From Eutypa lata (lineage: Eukaryota; Ascomycota; Sordariomycetes; Xylariales; Diatrypaceae), in the NCBI GenBank assembly GCA_022661535.1, contig JAKULF010000001.1:3472001-3536000 (forward strand): a stretch of 64,000 nt of DNA. Direction: 5' to 3'. How positions within the stretch are numbered: position 1 is the first letter of the stretch; every line of letters starts with the position of its first letter. The notes beneath the pieces are model-generated. The model was not told the origin of the DNA. It saw only the letters and a program-made list of their open reading frames with translations, and did no database searches. Shown piece after piece: positions 24,248 to 35,273 of this stretch. The position numbers and the translations under genes are program-made.

Positions 24248-24751
24248 ATGGCTGATCAACTTCACCGAAGAGAAAGTGGTAGTCGATGGAGCAGCAATGA
24301 ACAAGGAAGCACCCTTGGCAACCTTTTCCGAAATGGTAGTCTATCAAGGCATTCCGGCTCCCAGAGGAGCCAAGGAGGCGACTCCTACCGCAATCGCTTG
24401 CATAAGGAGCAAACCGGGTCTCCTTCGTTTGCAACAGTTGGCTCGAGGTACATGCCCGTTCATCCGACGGCTCGAGTAGACACCGATAAAGTCAGAGAGA
24501 ATCCCCATTACGCTTTTAACGGAGAGTCGTTTTGGATGATAGAGCGAGTTTTCGCCGCCCGCAATGACCCTTTCAAACGAGAGGCTGCGAGACAGGTACT
24601 GGTGAAGTGGGTTGGATGGCCAAAGCCAACGTGGGAGCCGTTGAAGAACTTTATAGGCAAGGACGCGTTGATCGATTTCACGCAGCGACATGGTGATCCG
24701 GAAATCAACGATGGGCCTAAAGATATCTATCAGAGGTGGTTCACTTCTTAG
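24248..24751 (+). CDS. Small chromodomain protein (167 aa)
   Basis: A single-exon ORF begins at the ATG at 24248 (MADQLHRRES). Residues 1-65 are polar, rich in Ser, Arg, Gly and Gln, and look disordered. Residues about 90-145 form a chromodomain: FWMIERVFAARNDP, then QVLVKWVGWPKPTWEP and a C-terminal helix (KDALIDFTQRHG). The three aromatic positions that make the methyl-lysine cage in HP1-type domains are occupied (F or W near ESFW, W of KWVG, W of GWP). The loop before TWEP is about three residues shorter than in HP1. Such domains read methylated histone tails or occur at the end of integrases of chromovirus-type retrotransposons. No integrase sequence is visible beside it, so I favour a free-standing host gene, but a transposon-derived origin remains possible. 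Confidence 0.7.
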   Translation: MADQLHRRESGSRWSSNEQGSTLGNLFRNGSLSRHSGSQRSQGGDSYRNRLHKEQTGSPSFATVGSRYMPVHPTARVDTDKVRENPHYAFNGESFWMIERVFAARNDPFKREAARQVLVKWVGWPKPTWEPLKNFIGKDALIDFTQRHGDPEINDGPKDIYQRWFTS

Positions 24752-26293
24752 GAGACATGTTTATGATGGCATACATGACGAGCTCCTGGCAAGCCCTCAA
24801 ATCATTAGGGTGAATAAACTTAAACCATAACTTAGTGCTTCATAGGATTATAATGAACGTCGTAATAAAAAACCAAAATAACCCCTATTTTGCCAAGCAA
24901 GGCCTTTCCACATATATACCTGTAATTGAATGTTAATTATCTTTCCCTATAGTTACTATAGTATCTAACCAACCGTTCTCAAAACCCCGATCACAAATCA
25001 AAGAGATAATAAAATATAGCTAGGGCATTATGTTTCATATATTGCCGACCTAAGTTATAGAATTACGAGTTTATTATACGGTGGGAAGTGGTTGTAAGTC
25101 CCAAGCGTATAAGCTGATTACCTAATCATCAAATAAACCTTCAAGTAGCCTCAAGATCGCGAACGAACAAGTAAATGACTGAATCATTGTTGGTGACTTC
25201 TTTTATTCCTCCAGCTTTGATCTTCTATGTGGTCTTCTTTGTGGGAATGCTCTTTATCTTTATATTTACCCAGATATCGGGCTAGAGCAGGGACGTAAAA
25301 AGTTGACCGACTTGATACCTAGGTAGGTAATTTGACGATGTTGTTTCGAAGGTGCCAAGAAGATGTGCTGCGCTATACCCAATTTATCCCTAGCTGGCGT
25401 TTCAGCACCGCTGTCGAAATTGGCCGGGGGCTACAGGTGATACAAGCTAAGATTCGATGATTGGTTGAGAGCTTCGAAAGCGCCGGCCAGCTCTCAGTGG
25501 CCTTCCACCAATAATCAATTGGCGCGCGTCTCCGCTCACGACTTTTGGAAACTCGAAACTCGAAACGCTTGTGAACGCTGCTTGGACAGCAGCGCCTATC
25601 CAACCCCTTCCCCATTAACTACCGTATGCGCGAGCCATTTCCGGGCTAAAGATGACGATGCTGGCTGGTGGTTTCCCCGTATCCTACCTAAGTTTAGGTA
25701 GTAGTGAGGCCCCTGGGACACCCAGCTAGCCAGTCCGCCAATGCTTTCTCAATTGGACTATTTTGGCCGTCCTTACCGAAGAAGCTCCCTGGTCCTCTCG
25801 ATGGGCCTCAATTTTAATCCCCGGTATGCGAAACTTCAATCGAAACTGCAAGGACCTGCGGAAAGCGGGCGTCGGGATATGTGGGCCTCTCGTTCGCCTA
25901 CTCTATACAAGATGGAAGCTGTCCCTCCTCCCTGGATTTGCGTGACGATCCTCGATGTTTGGATCTCGTTCTGGAACTCCCGCCCCTCATCTCCTACTCA
26001 TTTGAGGCTCTTTCTTCGTTGTTGATCTGCTTTGTTATCGCGTGTCTTATCAATAATACACCTTTATTGTCCTCTTGTGACCTGGAGTCTTCCTAGCATT
26101 GTCTCGAACTGAACAGGATTTGGTGAACTCTTTAACCGTTCCTTTCTCTTTATTCTCTCATTCAAGTAATATGTACCCGTAGCGGCACACCCGCCCAGTT
26201 TTGATTGACTCTTCAATTACATACATTCGCTTTCGACTCCCTTTCGATATATCCATCTTTATTTTAAGCATTTTTTTCTATTAACAAGCCAAC
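24752..26293. other. Gene-free interval with a long leader
   Basis: No convincing gene. The last ~250 nt are C/T-rich with a final A-rich stretch before the ATG at 26294, as in a long fungal 5' leader. Confidence 0.45.
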
Positions 26294-28024
26294 ATGCAAA
26301 TATCATTCGTTTTCTTATATATTCTGCTTTGCTCTGAAGCCTCAGCGGCAGGCCCGCTGAGGCGTGGCAATAAGTATGAACCCTCCACACCCCGAATAGT
26401 AACAATTGAGCTAACAGAATCTAGATGGAGACGGCAGGACTCTGCAAAGTCATTCCAGAACATAACAGCAGCGAGCACACCTAATCTCGTTATCGTCACA
26501 ACATCTGGAGTTGCATCTGGCGCGGCCACTGAGTCGACGGCAGATGGTACTATCCCTACCTTTGACTTTCATCCGTCATCCACTGTGCCGATTGGTTCCG
26601 TTGATTCGACAGCTACAAGCGAAACTCAACAACCGACAACATCAGCCACGGCTACTGACGTCGGTAGCTCCGTGGCAAACAGTGGCACCATTCCCACTTT
26701 TGACTTTCATCCCTCTTCTACTGTACCCGTAGGCTCGGTTGACCCAACGGCCACTACAACTCAAACAAAGATAGCCACAACCGGAGCCGGCAACGGAACC
26801 CAACCAACGGCTACCGGAGCCAGTAGCTCTATTCCCACGTTTGACTTTCATCCCTCATCTACTGTGCCCGTAGATCCCGTTGACTCGACAGCTACTGAGG
26901 CGGCGACCGCCCCAGCTAGTAACGGAACCCAAACAACGGCTACTGCCATTGCCAGCTCTGTGGGGAGCAGTACTTCTATTCCGACTTTTGACTTCCACCC
27001 CTCATCCACCGTCCCTGTTGTTGGTTCTTCAGCTGTAGGTGGAAACCAGTCTGCGACTCAAACAGCAATCGCCAGCAACACCTCCAATTCATCAGCCACA
27101 TCTGCTGTAGACGGCAGTACCATTCCCACATTTGATTTCTTCCCTTCATCTACCGTTTCCCTTGACTCGTCTACTGATGCGGCTGCCACTACGGCAGTGC
27201 CCGCGACAAAACCAGCGACGGGCAAAACCGGTAGCGCGAAACCGACGTTTACGTTCTCTTCCGTTGTGAAGTCATCCGTTGTGGCCCAGCCTTCGACCGC
27301 CACGGGTAAGCCGGACAACCAGGTTCCGACTGTCATCACTTCTCTACCGCCAACGTCGACGACGGCCGCACCCGAAGTCCTCAAGAGCAACCTCGCCCAA
27401 GCGCGTCAGTACAACGACCTCTTTTCTAAAATGAACGATCAGTCCGCGTGCAGCGTCGGCCAAGTGGCCTGCATTAGCGGCAACGTCGGCAAGTGCACCA
27501 ATGCCGGCGTGTTCGACATAATTCCCTGCGTTGACGGTCTGGCCTGCTATGCTCTGCCTATGAACACCACGACTGGCGTGCAGGTAGGATGCTACGATAA
27601 CGCATCTGCCAAGCAGATCTTGAGTGGCGGTTCTGCTGCAGCTCCTACCGCATCGAGTGCTGCTGGATCCCAGGTTACTGTGACGGAGCAGCCCATCGAG
27701 ACTGTCACTAGTCAAGTTACAGTGACTCCGGGTGCGCCAACCGAGACGTCAGTTATGGCGCCGACTTCCGCCGTAGCCGAGCCTCCTACCGCTTCCGTAG
27801 TGACCCAGACTGTCGACCACACGATCGGATACACGACAACGGTCTCGGTCACGTATACACCTACTAGCTCGGTAGTTGAGGTGCCGACACAAGACCCGAC
27901 GACGTTAGTCACGGTCACCCAGTCCGCTCCATCGTCTAGCATTACGGAAGAGCCAACGGGGGAGACACCATCGCTGGTTGTCATTCCGATTACCCGAACA
28001 CGCCACCACGGCGATGATAATTAA
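26294..28024 (+). CDS. Secreted Ser/Thr-rich repeat protein, CBM19-like domain (576 aa)
   Basis: The single-exon ORF starts with a signal peptide (MQISFVFLYILLCSEASA). Five copies of IPTFDFHPSSTVP stand at residues 87, 133, 180, 229 and 277, spaced 46-49 residues by Ser/Thr/Ala-rich linkers with several N-glycosylation sites (NGT, NSS); the fifth reads DFFPSSTVS. A six-cysteine module at about 386-433 (CSVGQVAC, then GKC, PCVDGLACYALP and a last C) resembles the chitin-binding module CBM19. A Thr/Ser-rich tail ends in a short His/Asp-rich stretch. No GPI-anchor signal is seen. I infer a heavily O-glycosylated secreted protein bound to chitin or the cell wall. The module identity is by pattern and needs a profile search. 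Confidence 0.75.
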   Translation: MQISFVFLYILLCSEASAAGPLRRGNKYEPSTPRIVTIELTESRWRRQDSAKSFQNITAASTPNLVIVTTSGVASGAATESTADGTIPTFDFHPSSTVPIGSVDSTATSETQQPTTSATATDVGSSVANSGTIPTFDFHPSSTVPVGSVDPTATTTQTKIATTGAGNGTQPTATGASSSIPTFDFHPSSTVPVDPVDSTATEAATAPASNGTQTTATAIASSVGSSTSIPTFDFHPSSTVPVVGSSAVGGNQSATQTAIASNTSNSSATSAVDGSTIPTFDFFPSSTVSLDSSTDAAATTAVPATKPATGKTGSAKPTFTFSSVVKSSVVAQPSTATGKPDNQVPTVITSLPPTSTTAAPEVLKSNLAQARQYNDLFSKMNDQSACSVGQVACISGNVGKCTNAGVFDIIPCVDGLACYALPMNTTTGVQVGCYDNASAKQILSGGSAAAPTASSAAGSQVTVTEQPIETVTSQVTVTPGAPTETSVMAPTSAVAEPPTASVVTQTVDHTIGYTTTVSVTYTPTSSVVEVPTQDPTTLVTVTQSAPSSSITEEPTGETPSLVVIPITRTRHHGDDN

Positions 28025-30413
28025 GATAGACGCGCTCGATTCCAATGTGACGGAGAGAGAGAAAAGCGCCCTTTCCACCATCCGGAACTGGGTAATAATG
28101 ATGCTTCGTAACTTATATGCTCCCAATAATACCATCGCGATCACATTAAAGCGTATAAGAAAGTATGCCAATGAAGCATCATTAGTAGTCAGAACCCATT
28201 CGCTCGAAAGAAAAAAAAAGGAATGCCGCAATTTGATATGCAACGTAACGCCTCCACCCTCATATTTTTTATTGTTCTTGGTCTAGTTCGAATCGTTTTT
28301 AGCGGGAGTTCAGGGAGTTGTTGGGCAAAAGAGAATGAATTTAGTCAGGTGTTGTTCTATCCGCCTTCCATCGTCGCTTGCATTATTTATGCTTGGGATT
28401 TTGTATATTTGGGGTAGACGGAGAGAACGCATGCGACAGGTGGGAAGGTGGATAAGTTATACCCCCTTTTTGCGTATATATGATGAACTTTTAATCAACT
28501 TCAAAAACTTCGATTCTTAAGGTTCCCGCTTTTCAAAAATTCAAGTATTACCTGTGAAATCGTACTTGTGAATAGTGTGAAATAAGTCTCATTAACAGCT
28601 TCAAGGACTTCTTGAAACGGGATAGTTAGAGACCACGGGGGGCCCCAACTACTGCCACATCTTTCAGGCAGGCGTCCTTCGGGCTCCTGCCAGGCCGAGG
28701 GTCGGTAAGTACGAACATGCGACATTCTCGAGGAGGCCCTGTCCTACCTGTTCATACCCGATCTTAACAACACGTAGCCACTATGCCAATAGGAGCACTT
28801 ATAACAAAAGTTTAAACTTATGTATTTTATGGACTTAAATTTTAAACCCACGACAAAAAACGACAATATGCCTTATCATGTCGAGCTTCGCTACGCCTTC
28901 AACCATGGAGATAGTGAATGCGTATAAGCCCCCTTATGATTAATAAGTCCGTATGTATGGTTAGTGGAATGTGCTAATGTTATGTCCAACAAATCATCAA
29001 GATCGTGCATTTTGTCGTAAGATGATGGTTCGGGTTGGCTTGCTCGATGGTATGAAGACTTGTTGGAAATGCCGAATATATCTGGTAATATATCAGCAGA
29101 GCTCTATCAGCTTTTTTCTCCCTTTTTGGGGGTACAAGGGATTAACCTTTTATGTTCATCACCCCGTCCGTCTTCACGAGGAAGCCAAAAGCGCGATATA
29201 GATAACCCCTAAAACTTTCTCGTAGCCTAGAACCCCGTCTTTCGTCTCCTAGCGAGGAGGCTTGTATGGTTGGTAGTCTCTTTTAGAAAAGGCAGCGGAC
29301 GGTACCGTTTCTAGGTCGTTCAGAACGTGTGCCGGAAGAATGTGGGTTTTGGTTGAGTTCTGGGTTAGCTTTGTTACGCTGGTGCCTCGATGAGTACTCC
29401 CACAAAAATGTAAGATACAAATTCATTACTTTTTGTCTACCTTTATTGATATGTCTACAAGCTTGGGTAAATATCTCTTCTGTTTGTTGAGTCTGCCCAG
29501 CACGCTCCATAATGTTTTTTAATCCAACTCCTCCAGTCTTGTGGAACATGCAGCTCTTTGTGAAGCCTTTTCAGACACGTAGCGATGGTCCGTGTCACAG
29601 GGAGACACTGATAATTGACTCCAATCTCATCGGAGTGATTGATGCCATTATAGGCATCGTTGTGCGTCATAAAACCGTCTGAAGGACACCGGTCGCGGGA
29701 GCGCAAGCATGCGCATTTTTATCAAAGGACCGATTTGAAGTTTGATATTTTATAAATTCTATCTAGGCTAAGCCCGCAACACACGCTATGCGATAGAAGA
29801 ACGATTGCTCCCAAAGAATGCTTTTCGAATAGTATACTCTATAAGGCGCGTAGGGAAGACCCTCTCGGTGAGAATAGTTGTGCCACTATACCATGAAACC
29901 ACAAGAAATCGGATCCCTATGAGTCAAGATGAGTTGAAAGGTTTTCCGACTTGAAGGACCTTCTAAGCATAATGGGTTGTCTGTGATACATATAGCATCA
30001 AAAATGTAACTCGCCAACCACAAATCCTAGCTCGACAATACCAACTATCGAATAAATATGGCTAACAAGCGAGGGTCGGTTTTCTTTGCAGAGAACAGTG
30101 GGCACGATGAGTTACCAGAGACCAAAGCAAGCATTCCAAAGTCTCGACTTTGAGGAATGAGGACCTGTCGCACAAAGAAAATCGACCAAACCATCCATAT
30201 GGAGTCAGGAGATTGGGACAAATATAGGGCCTCCGAAAGAATATAAAAGACAGAATATCTCACTGTCAAAATGGCGGTTAAATCTCATCACATAATAGCG
30301 ATCAGTTCTCATCGGACAGTAGCGTCATATCCCAGCACGAACATCTTACCTTAAACTTTATCACCAAACAAGTCATTGATAACTACGCTATCGTTATATC
30401 AACAGATTTTACA
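28025..30413. other. Gene-free interval
   Basis: No convincing gene. Several ORFs of 60-90 codons on both strands (for example minus strand 29283-29706) have no recognisable feature. A tRNA-like A-box sequence lies near 28779-28789 on the minus strand, without a complete tRNA. Confidence 0.4.
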
Positions 30414-31352
30414 ATGTCGTCAAACCAAACTCAAGGATACAGCCCTGGTGACGAGGCAGTACTCAGGCTGTTAGAATATCAGCCTGAGCACGAACATCAG
30501 TCTCAGTCTCAGCCTCAGCCTCAGCCTGAACACCAGCCTCAGCCCGGATATCAGCCTCAGCCCGGATATCAGCCTCAGCCCGGATATCAGCCTCAGCCCG
30601 GACATCAGCCTCAACCCAGATATCAGCTGCCGCCGCTGCAGCCCAAATATCAGCTGCCGCCGCTACAGCCCGGATTTCAAGGACATAACGCAAGGGGTGT
30701 CAAGCGAGGATTCTCATCTGAGTCTGAACATGAGCCTTCGACTAGGCAAAGGACAAGTGAATCGGTAGTGAAAGGATCACCGTTACGATGTCTCCCCGCG
30801 GTCAACCCGCCTGCACACGTCCAAAAGGGCACGATACTTCCATGGAACATCGTCTTCTCCCTCGCGCCCTTCCATCCTACGAATGGTCATTATAACTATT
30901 GGGCAAATCTCTTCCTGGTCGATGGCAACAAGCATATTAGTGACCCGGAAAGAAAGAAAAACCGGACGTTAGTAGCCAGTACGACTGAACGCGGAGACCG
31001 CTTCCAGATCATCGCCGATATGCGCCAGAATCCCGAAACGAGCTACTTGGTGTTTAAACCCGACATCCCCATGAATCAAGACCCGGGCGAGTACAAATTT
31101 GAAATGGAGCTCCGCGGGATGGATCCAGCTGGTGAATATCTTTTTGGGGCTGTCGAGTCTGCACCATTCCGTATTTTGAAAGGGGCTGTCGACTACTCTA
31201 AGTTCAAGCGTAAGTTGCTGGTTCATACAGCTTTAGGATCGTCAGTACTAATTGTGGAACTTATAGTTTCGAAAAAGGCACATGATGTTCTTGGCCTGCT
31301 CTATTACAAAGATTGGCTTCGACCATTGAAGACTGACCCTCCCCAGTGGTGA
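30414..31352 (+). CDS. Gln/Pro-repeat protein with beta-rich C-terminal domain
   Basis: The ORF starts MSSNQTQGYSPGDEAV. Residues 22-85 are a Q/P repeat: an 18-bp unit encoding YQPQPG in four or more copies, then two copies of a 27-bp unit encoding KYQLPPLQP-like sequence. Residues ~120-265 look like a folded domain (PPAHVQKGTILPWNIVF, YNYWANLFLVDG, then PGEYKFEMELRGMDPAGEYLFG). The alternation of strands recalls the velvet fold, but the velvet signature is absent, so I name no family. A 57-nt intron at 31210-31266 (GTAAGT donor, TACTAAT branch site, TATAG acceptor) is a multiple of three with no stop: unspliced the protein is 312 residues, spliced 293. Function unknown. Confidence 0.65.
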   Translation: MSSNQTQGYSPGDEAVLRLLEYQPEHEHQSQSQPQPQPEHQPQPGYQPQPGYQPQPGYQPQPGHQPQPRYQLPPLQPKYQLPPLQPGFQGHNARGVKRGFSSESEHEPSTRQRTSESVVKGSPLRCLPAVNPPAHVQKGTILPWNIVFSLAPFHPTNGHYNYWANLFLVDGNKHISDPERKKNRTLVASTTERGDRFQIIADMRQNPETSYLVFKPDIPMNQDPGEYKFEMELRGMDPAGEYLFGAVESAPFRILKGAVDYSKFKRKLLVHTALGSSVLIVELIVSKKAHDVLGLLYYKDWLRPLKTDPPQW

Positions 31353-32043
31353 GAGGTTGAAGATGTTCGACCACGATCAAGGCGGTATTTATGTAGTCGG
31401 TCTTCGTTCTGATGGCTTTTTGCCGTTATCCGAGGCCATGGCACCTGAATGGGGGATTTCACGTGCTGCGTTTGCGTGGGGGGTTAAAAGGTGGAGGCGG
31501 CTGCGAGGTAGTAGAGAAAGCTAAACTACCATTTACCTTTCTTCTATTCTGGGTTAACTTTCAGGTGTTTTTATTACTCTTCTTGGCGTTTGTTGTTATT
31601 GGGCGTGGGATTAAGGAGAATATTATAAAAAATAAAAAATAAAAAATAAAAATAAAAATAAAAGTAAAAGAAAGGGGGGAAAAGGTGAAAAGGGGGCAAC
31701 GAACAACGAGTGGCTAAACTAATACGCCGGGATGTACGATACTTAGTTATTTTCATTCAGTTATAGACTTTCGTTAAATAGAATTAGACCAATTTATTAG
31801 ACAGTAGTTTTACTTCTACATCAAAGTCGGTTTATCGTATTTTAGTGGCTATACAAATTTATATAGAGTGCTATACTTATTTCCGGGGCAATAACCGGAA
31901 TTGCTAACAATGGGATATGCGCAAACGTGATTCGCAAAAGTCATATAAACCAAAATATTGAAAGAAATAGGCTATCGCACACAGTATAATCTCCGGCCAA
32001 TATTACGTCAAATCTCATGTAACCACACCCAGACATCAGCAAT
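31353..32043. other. Gene-free interval, A-rich microsatellite
   Basis: No gene. A (TAAAAAA)n-like run at about 31625-31672 is the main feature. The right end is the 3' flank of the minus-strand DUF6536 gene. Confidence 0.5.
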
Positions 32044-34645
32044 CTATATATACAAAACGCCATCTTCGGGCTGTGATATGTAGTCTTCTTCATCCCCGAG
32101 TCCTAGGTGCTGCACTTGTGCCTCGCTCGAGAGCTTGTTTGTAAGGTGAGGTGGCATTTTTATAACTCCCCACCGTAGCTTTTTTCGTGTAAGCGCCTTC
32201 AAGTGTTCTTCGACCTCTTCGTCGTCCTGTGAATCTGGGGGTGGTTGTTCTCTCTCTTCCTTATCCATGGATTCATTCTCTGTGCTTTCGTTAGAGCCAT
32301 GTTTTACTTATGAGACACGAGGGCCATTCGGAGAGTTTTCTTTTTGACTCTGCTGTCTTAAAGTCTTACCTCTGGATCTTGTATACGTATTCGCGTGACA
32401 CGCGGCTGACAAAACAAGCGAGTTAGAGCCTCCAGCAACCATATCGGCGGGGGCCTTCCGTAGGCTGAACACAACCGGTAAACTTATGAACACCAAGAAT
32501 AGAATGAGCATTATTAGAATAGCAGTCGCGGAGAAGCCTATACTGATAGTTGGCCCGTCATGGACCCCGAAGTATTTACTTAATTCTCGAGCTTCATCGT
32601 TGCGCATGAAACCTGGGACAGTCAGTGGCTGGATCTTTGAAAATAACTGAAACTAGAGAGCGCACCTCCTTCCAGGATGTAGAGAAATATGGCATTTGAT
32701 AACGTCCAGTGCATAATTGCGCTGATGATCAAGAGCGGAATGCTATATTTATATGGTAGTTGTAATCTGTAGCTTGATATCTGCTCGCCAACTGGACAGG
32801 ACACTCGCAAAGGCTTATGGAATAGCGCAAATGAATTCCACTCTTTCTCTACCTGCAATCTGGTGAAGAAAGCATTGAACGAGAAGTAGCAGAATGATAG
32901 AAGAAGTTGCGGCGCGTTGACTAGGAGCAAAGTGCCAAAGTATGAGTAGATGACCTGGGCATCCCATATAAGCTCGACGCTATCGGATTTGCCAAAGCTG
33001 CCTGCACTGTAGAAAGTCAGCATCCATAGTTCTATAACCTTTCTCCTACTTCGTGTATATTGTATGCCTTTTCATACAATAACTGATATACTCACAAACT
33101 GCTGCCATTTTCAAAGTATGATAGGACAACACACGAAATCAAAAGGCCAATCGGAGGAAAGCATAACAAGTAAGTGCGGCTCCATACAACTCTAGGAATA
33201 ATCGACATGAATCGGTGTGTCTTGCTTCCCCATCTACGGGGCGTCAAAGTGAGACTGGGTGTCGGTTTAACCGCATCCAACGCTCGTCGGGGCTCATACT
33301 CAAGTCGTTGAGTATCTACATAGTCGAGAGTGCCTAGCCCAGCAGTTCTCATATCTGGTTGTGAGATAAACGAATCCAAAGCATCTCCAGGTGTGATTAA
33401 GGATGTTTGAGGTAACTTCAACACCACAAGAGTGCAGTAGGTCACTTTAATAAAAACGCAAAACACAACTGTTAGAAGCAGCATATTAGACAGCCCAACC
33501 TTGCATGTATATTGGACGGGCTGTACTTGACAGGACCGAACCTTCAGATTATTCAGTTGTTCATTATAATGGTAGCTGTTCGTACGATTTTCTTGTAGGT
33601 ACCGGGAATTCTGCAGGTCTCGAAATGCGATGGTCCAATTCGACTCAATTGGTCTAGCGTCCTCGTCCTCGGTGGTGTAGCTGCTATCTAACCCAAGTGC
33701 ACCTTTGCACATATGGGTGCAGTATCGAGAAATTGTTTTTCGGTAGGTAGAACACTGAGTAGAATACCACAAAGGGTTGAGTTTGCCAGGTGGGACAATT
33801 GGATCCCAAACAGCCGAGAGATTGCTACCGGCTTCGAAGTTGAAAGTCTGAGACCGAGTCCACCCTAAGGATTCTTCTGTTCCGGTTTCTACTATGATAA
33901 CAACGTCACGGTATTTAGTCTTGGGCCCACATGACCTGTACTCAGTAAGACATGAGTCCTTTTCAAGTCTTTCCCACCCCCCTGCATCCCTTGCTGTCGT
34001 GTTAAGATATCGAAAGACATTCGATGAGTCGTCTGAATAATCGCTTATAGGAACTGCTGTACCGTAACGCTCACCGTATACATTGGGTTCGGGTCCTGAT
34101 AAGCCGGAAGGGGCCAAGCTTGCTCCGGGTGGGTAGAAAGCTACACCTTGCGTAAATGCTTCTGTTGCAATGGTAAGATTCCATTTGCCGCCTAGGAAAC
34201 CGGTTGCGAAGACAGCACTGTTAAAGAAGATGTGAATAGGAATTGAAGTAACAAAGAGTCCAATCCAGCAAGCTAGCTTGAAAGGGGATAGAAACTGTAT
34301 GTTTTTGATGGATGGGATTCCAATGTCTAAAGATTGTAAATTAGCATGAGCTTTGTCGACTTCCAGACGTGACGGTGAACTGAGAATTTGCATGAAGAAA
34401 TTAGAAGAGGCTAGGACGGCAGTAGCTATTGTATTGATGAATAGATGTAGTATGATATCAAGCCTTGACGCATTGATGCAGTCACCGTCAAATATAATTG
34501 TCGATGTGTATAGGGAAGTAGACGGTTGCGAGATGCTAATAATCAGGCAAATCAGTAACACTACTCCGCATCCAGACGTTAGTAAGATGTTGATGATGCC
34601 AACGCGGTGCCATTTCTGGTGGGCAAACATTCGCTTTTGAGCCAT
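32044..34645 (-). CDS. DUF6536 family membrane protein (789 aa)
   Basis: Four exons: 34645-33096, 33006-32666, 32612-32370 and 32279-32044. All junctions are GT-AG, the last intron has a CTAAC branch site, and the joined frame is open for 789 codons. The N-terminus (HKWHRVGIINILLTSGCGVVL type, here KWHRVGIINILL) and HLFINTIATAVLASSNFFMQ, followed by SRLEVDKAHA and DIGIPSI, are the hallmark of the fungal DUF6536 family. A long lumenal or extracellular loop with many Cys and Asn-X-Ser/Thr follows, then LLVNAPQLLLSF, KPLRVSCPVGEQ, LQLPYKYSIPL and the terminal signature KLRWGVIKMP. About seven membrane segments. The family has no established function that I know of. It is transcribed away from a small 4-TM protein gene 628 bp away. 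Confidence 0.9.
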
Positions 34646-35273
34646 GGTGATGGTAATATAATCTTAGCAGCCAGATGAGTAAATTGTAATAAGAAGTTGT
34701 AAGATGTATTACTTATCTAGGAGAAGACACACAAGTTTTTCTCAACTCGGAGTTTGTTGAAAACTTGAGCCAGTCTATTTTTCCGCGGCTGATAGGCTTG
34801 GAGAATCTGAGGTCCTACAATCTCTATGCGAAGACTGCTGCACGGTATTCACAAGGGCGCCTATAGACCCAAGGTTACATCCCTAGCTAAATATACTTCT
34901 CCAAATTATATGCAATATTGTATCATATATGAAACAGACCCCAAATAGAATATGCAGGCTGGGCAGCAATACGGTCTTGGCAGGGGGCAGCCTTGGTATA
35001 ATTAGTGACAAGGTCTGTTTTTCAATTGGGGCTCATCTTATTAAGCTTACGAATATTCCGCACATAGTTTCATGAGGCTGCCTATTTCTGGCTACTCGCT
35101 ATAAATTAAAGAGCAAACGAGTAGAAGTCTCTATCAAGTGACTAAACCACCTATGAGCATTGAAAACTATTGTTATAAACACCGACCTTCTCGCCCTCTA
35201 AGTCTATTTCTTCACGTGCCCAGCTAAAATGACGTAGCACGTCAGCTTGGAGTGGGAAACAGCGCAGCATACA
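34646..35273. promoter_or_regulatory. Divergent promoter region between two membrane-protein genes
   Basis: No ORF. This 628-bp spacer separates the start of the DUF6536 gene (minus) from the start of the 4-TM gene (plus), so it should hold both promoters. I recognise no specific operator. Confidence 0.45.

Noticed and set aside
26550..27155. Regularly spaced repeats as a CRISPR-like array
   Set aside because: The repeats are coding (PTFDFHPSSTVP) inside a long ORF with a signal peptide, vary at third codon positions, and the organism is a eukaryote.
28740..28800. Possible tRNA on the minus strand (TGGCATAGTGG resembles an A box)
   Set aside because: No acceptable B box (GGTATGAACAGG is a poor match), no anticodon stem and no acceptor pairing; at best a decayed tRNA or SINE piece.
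29283..29706. Overlapping minus-strand ORFs of 83-88 codons
   Set aside because: No recognisable motif, no leader or intron signals, and different frames that cannot be joined convincingly.
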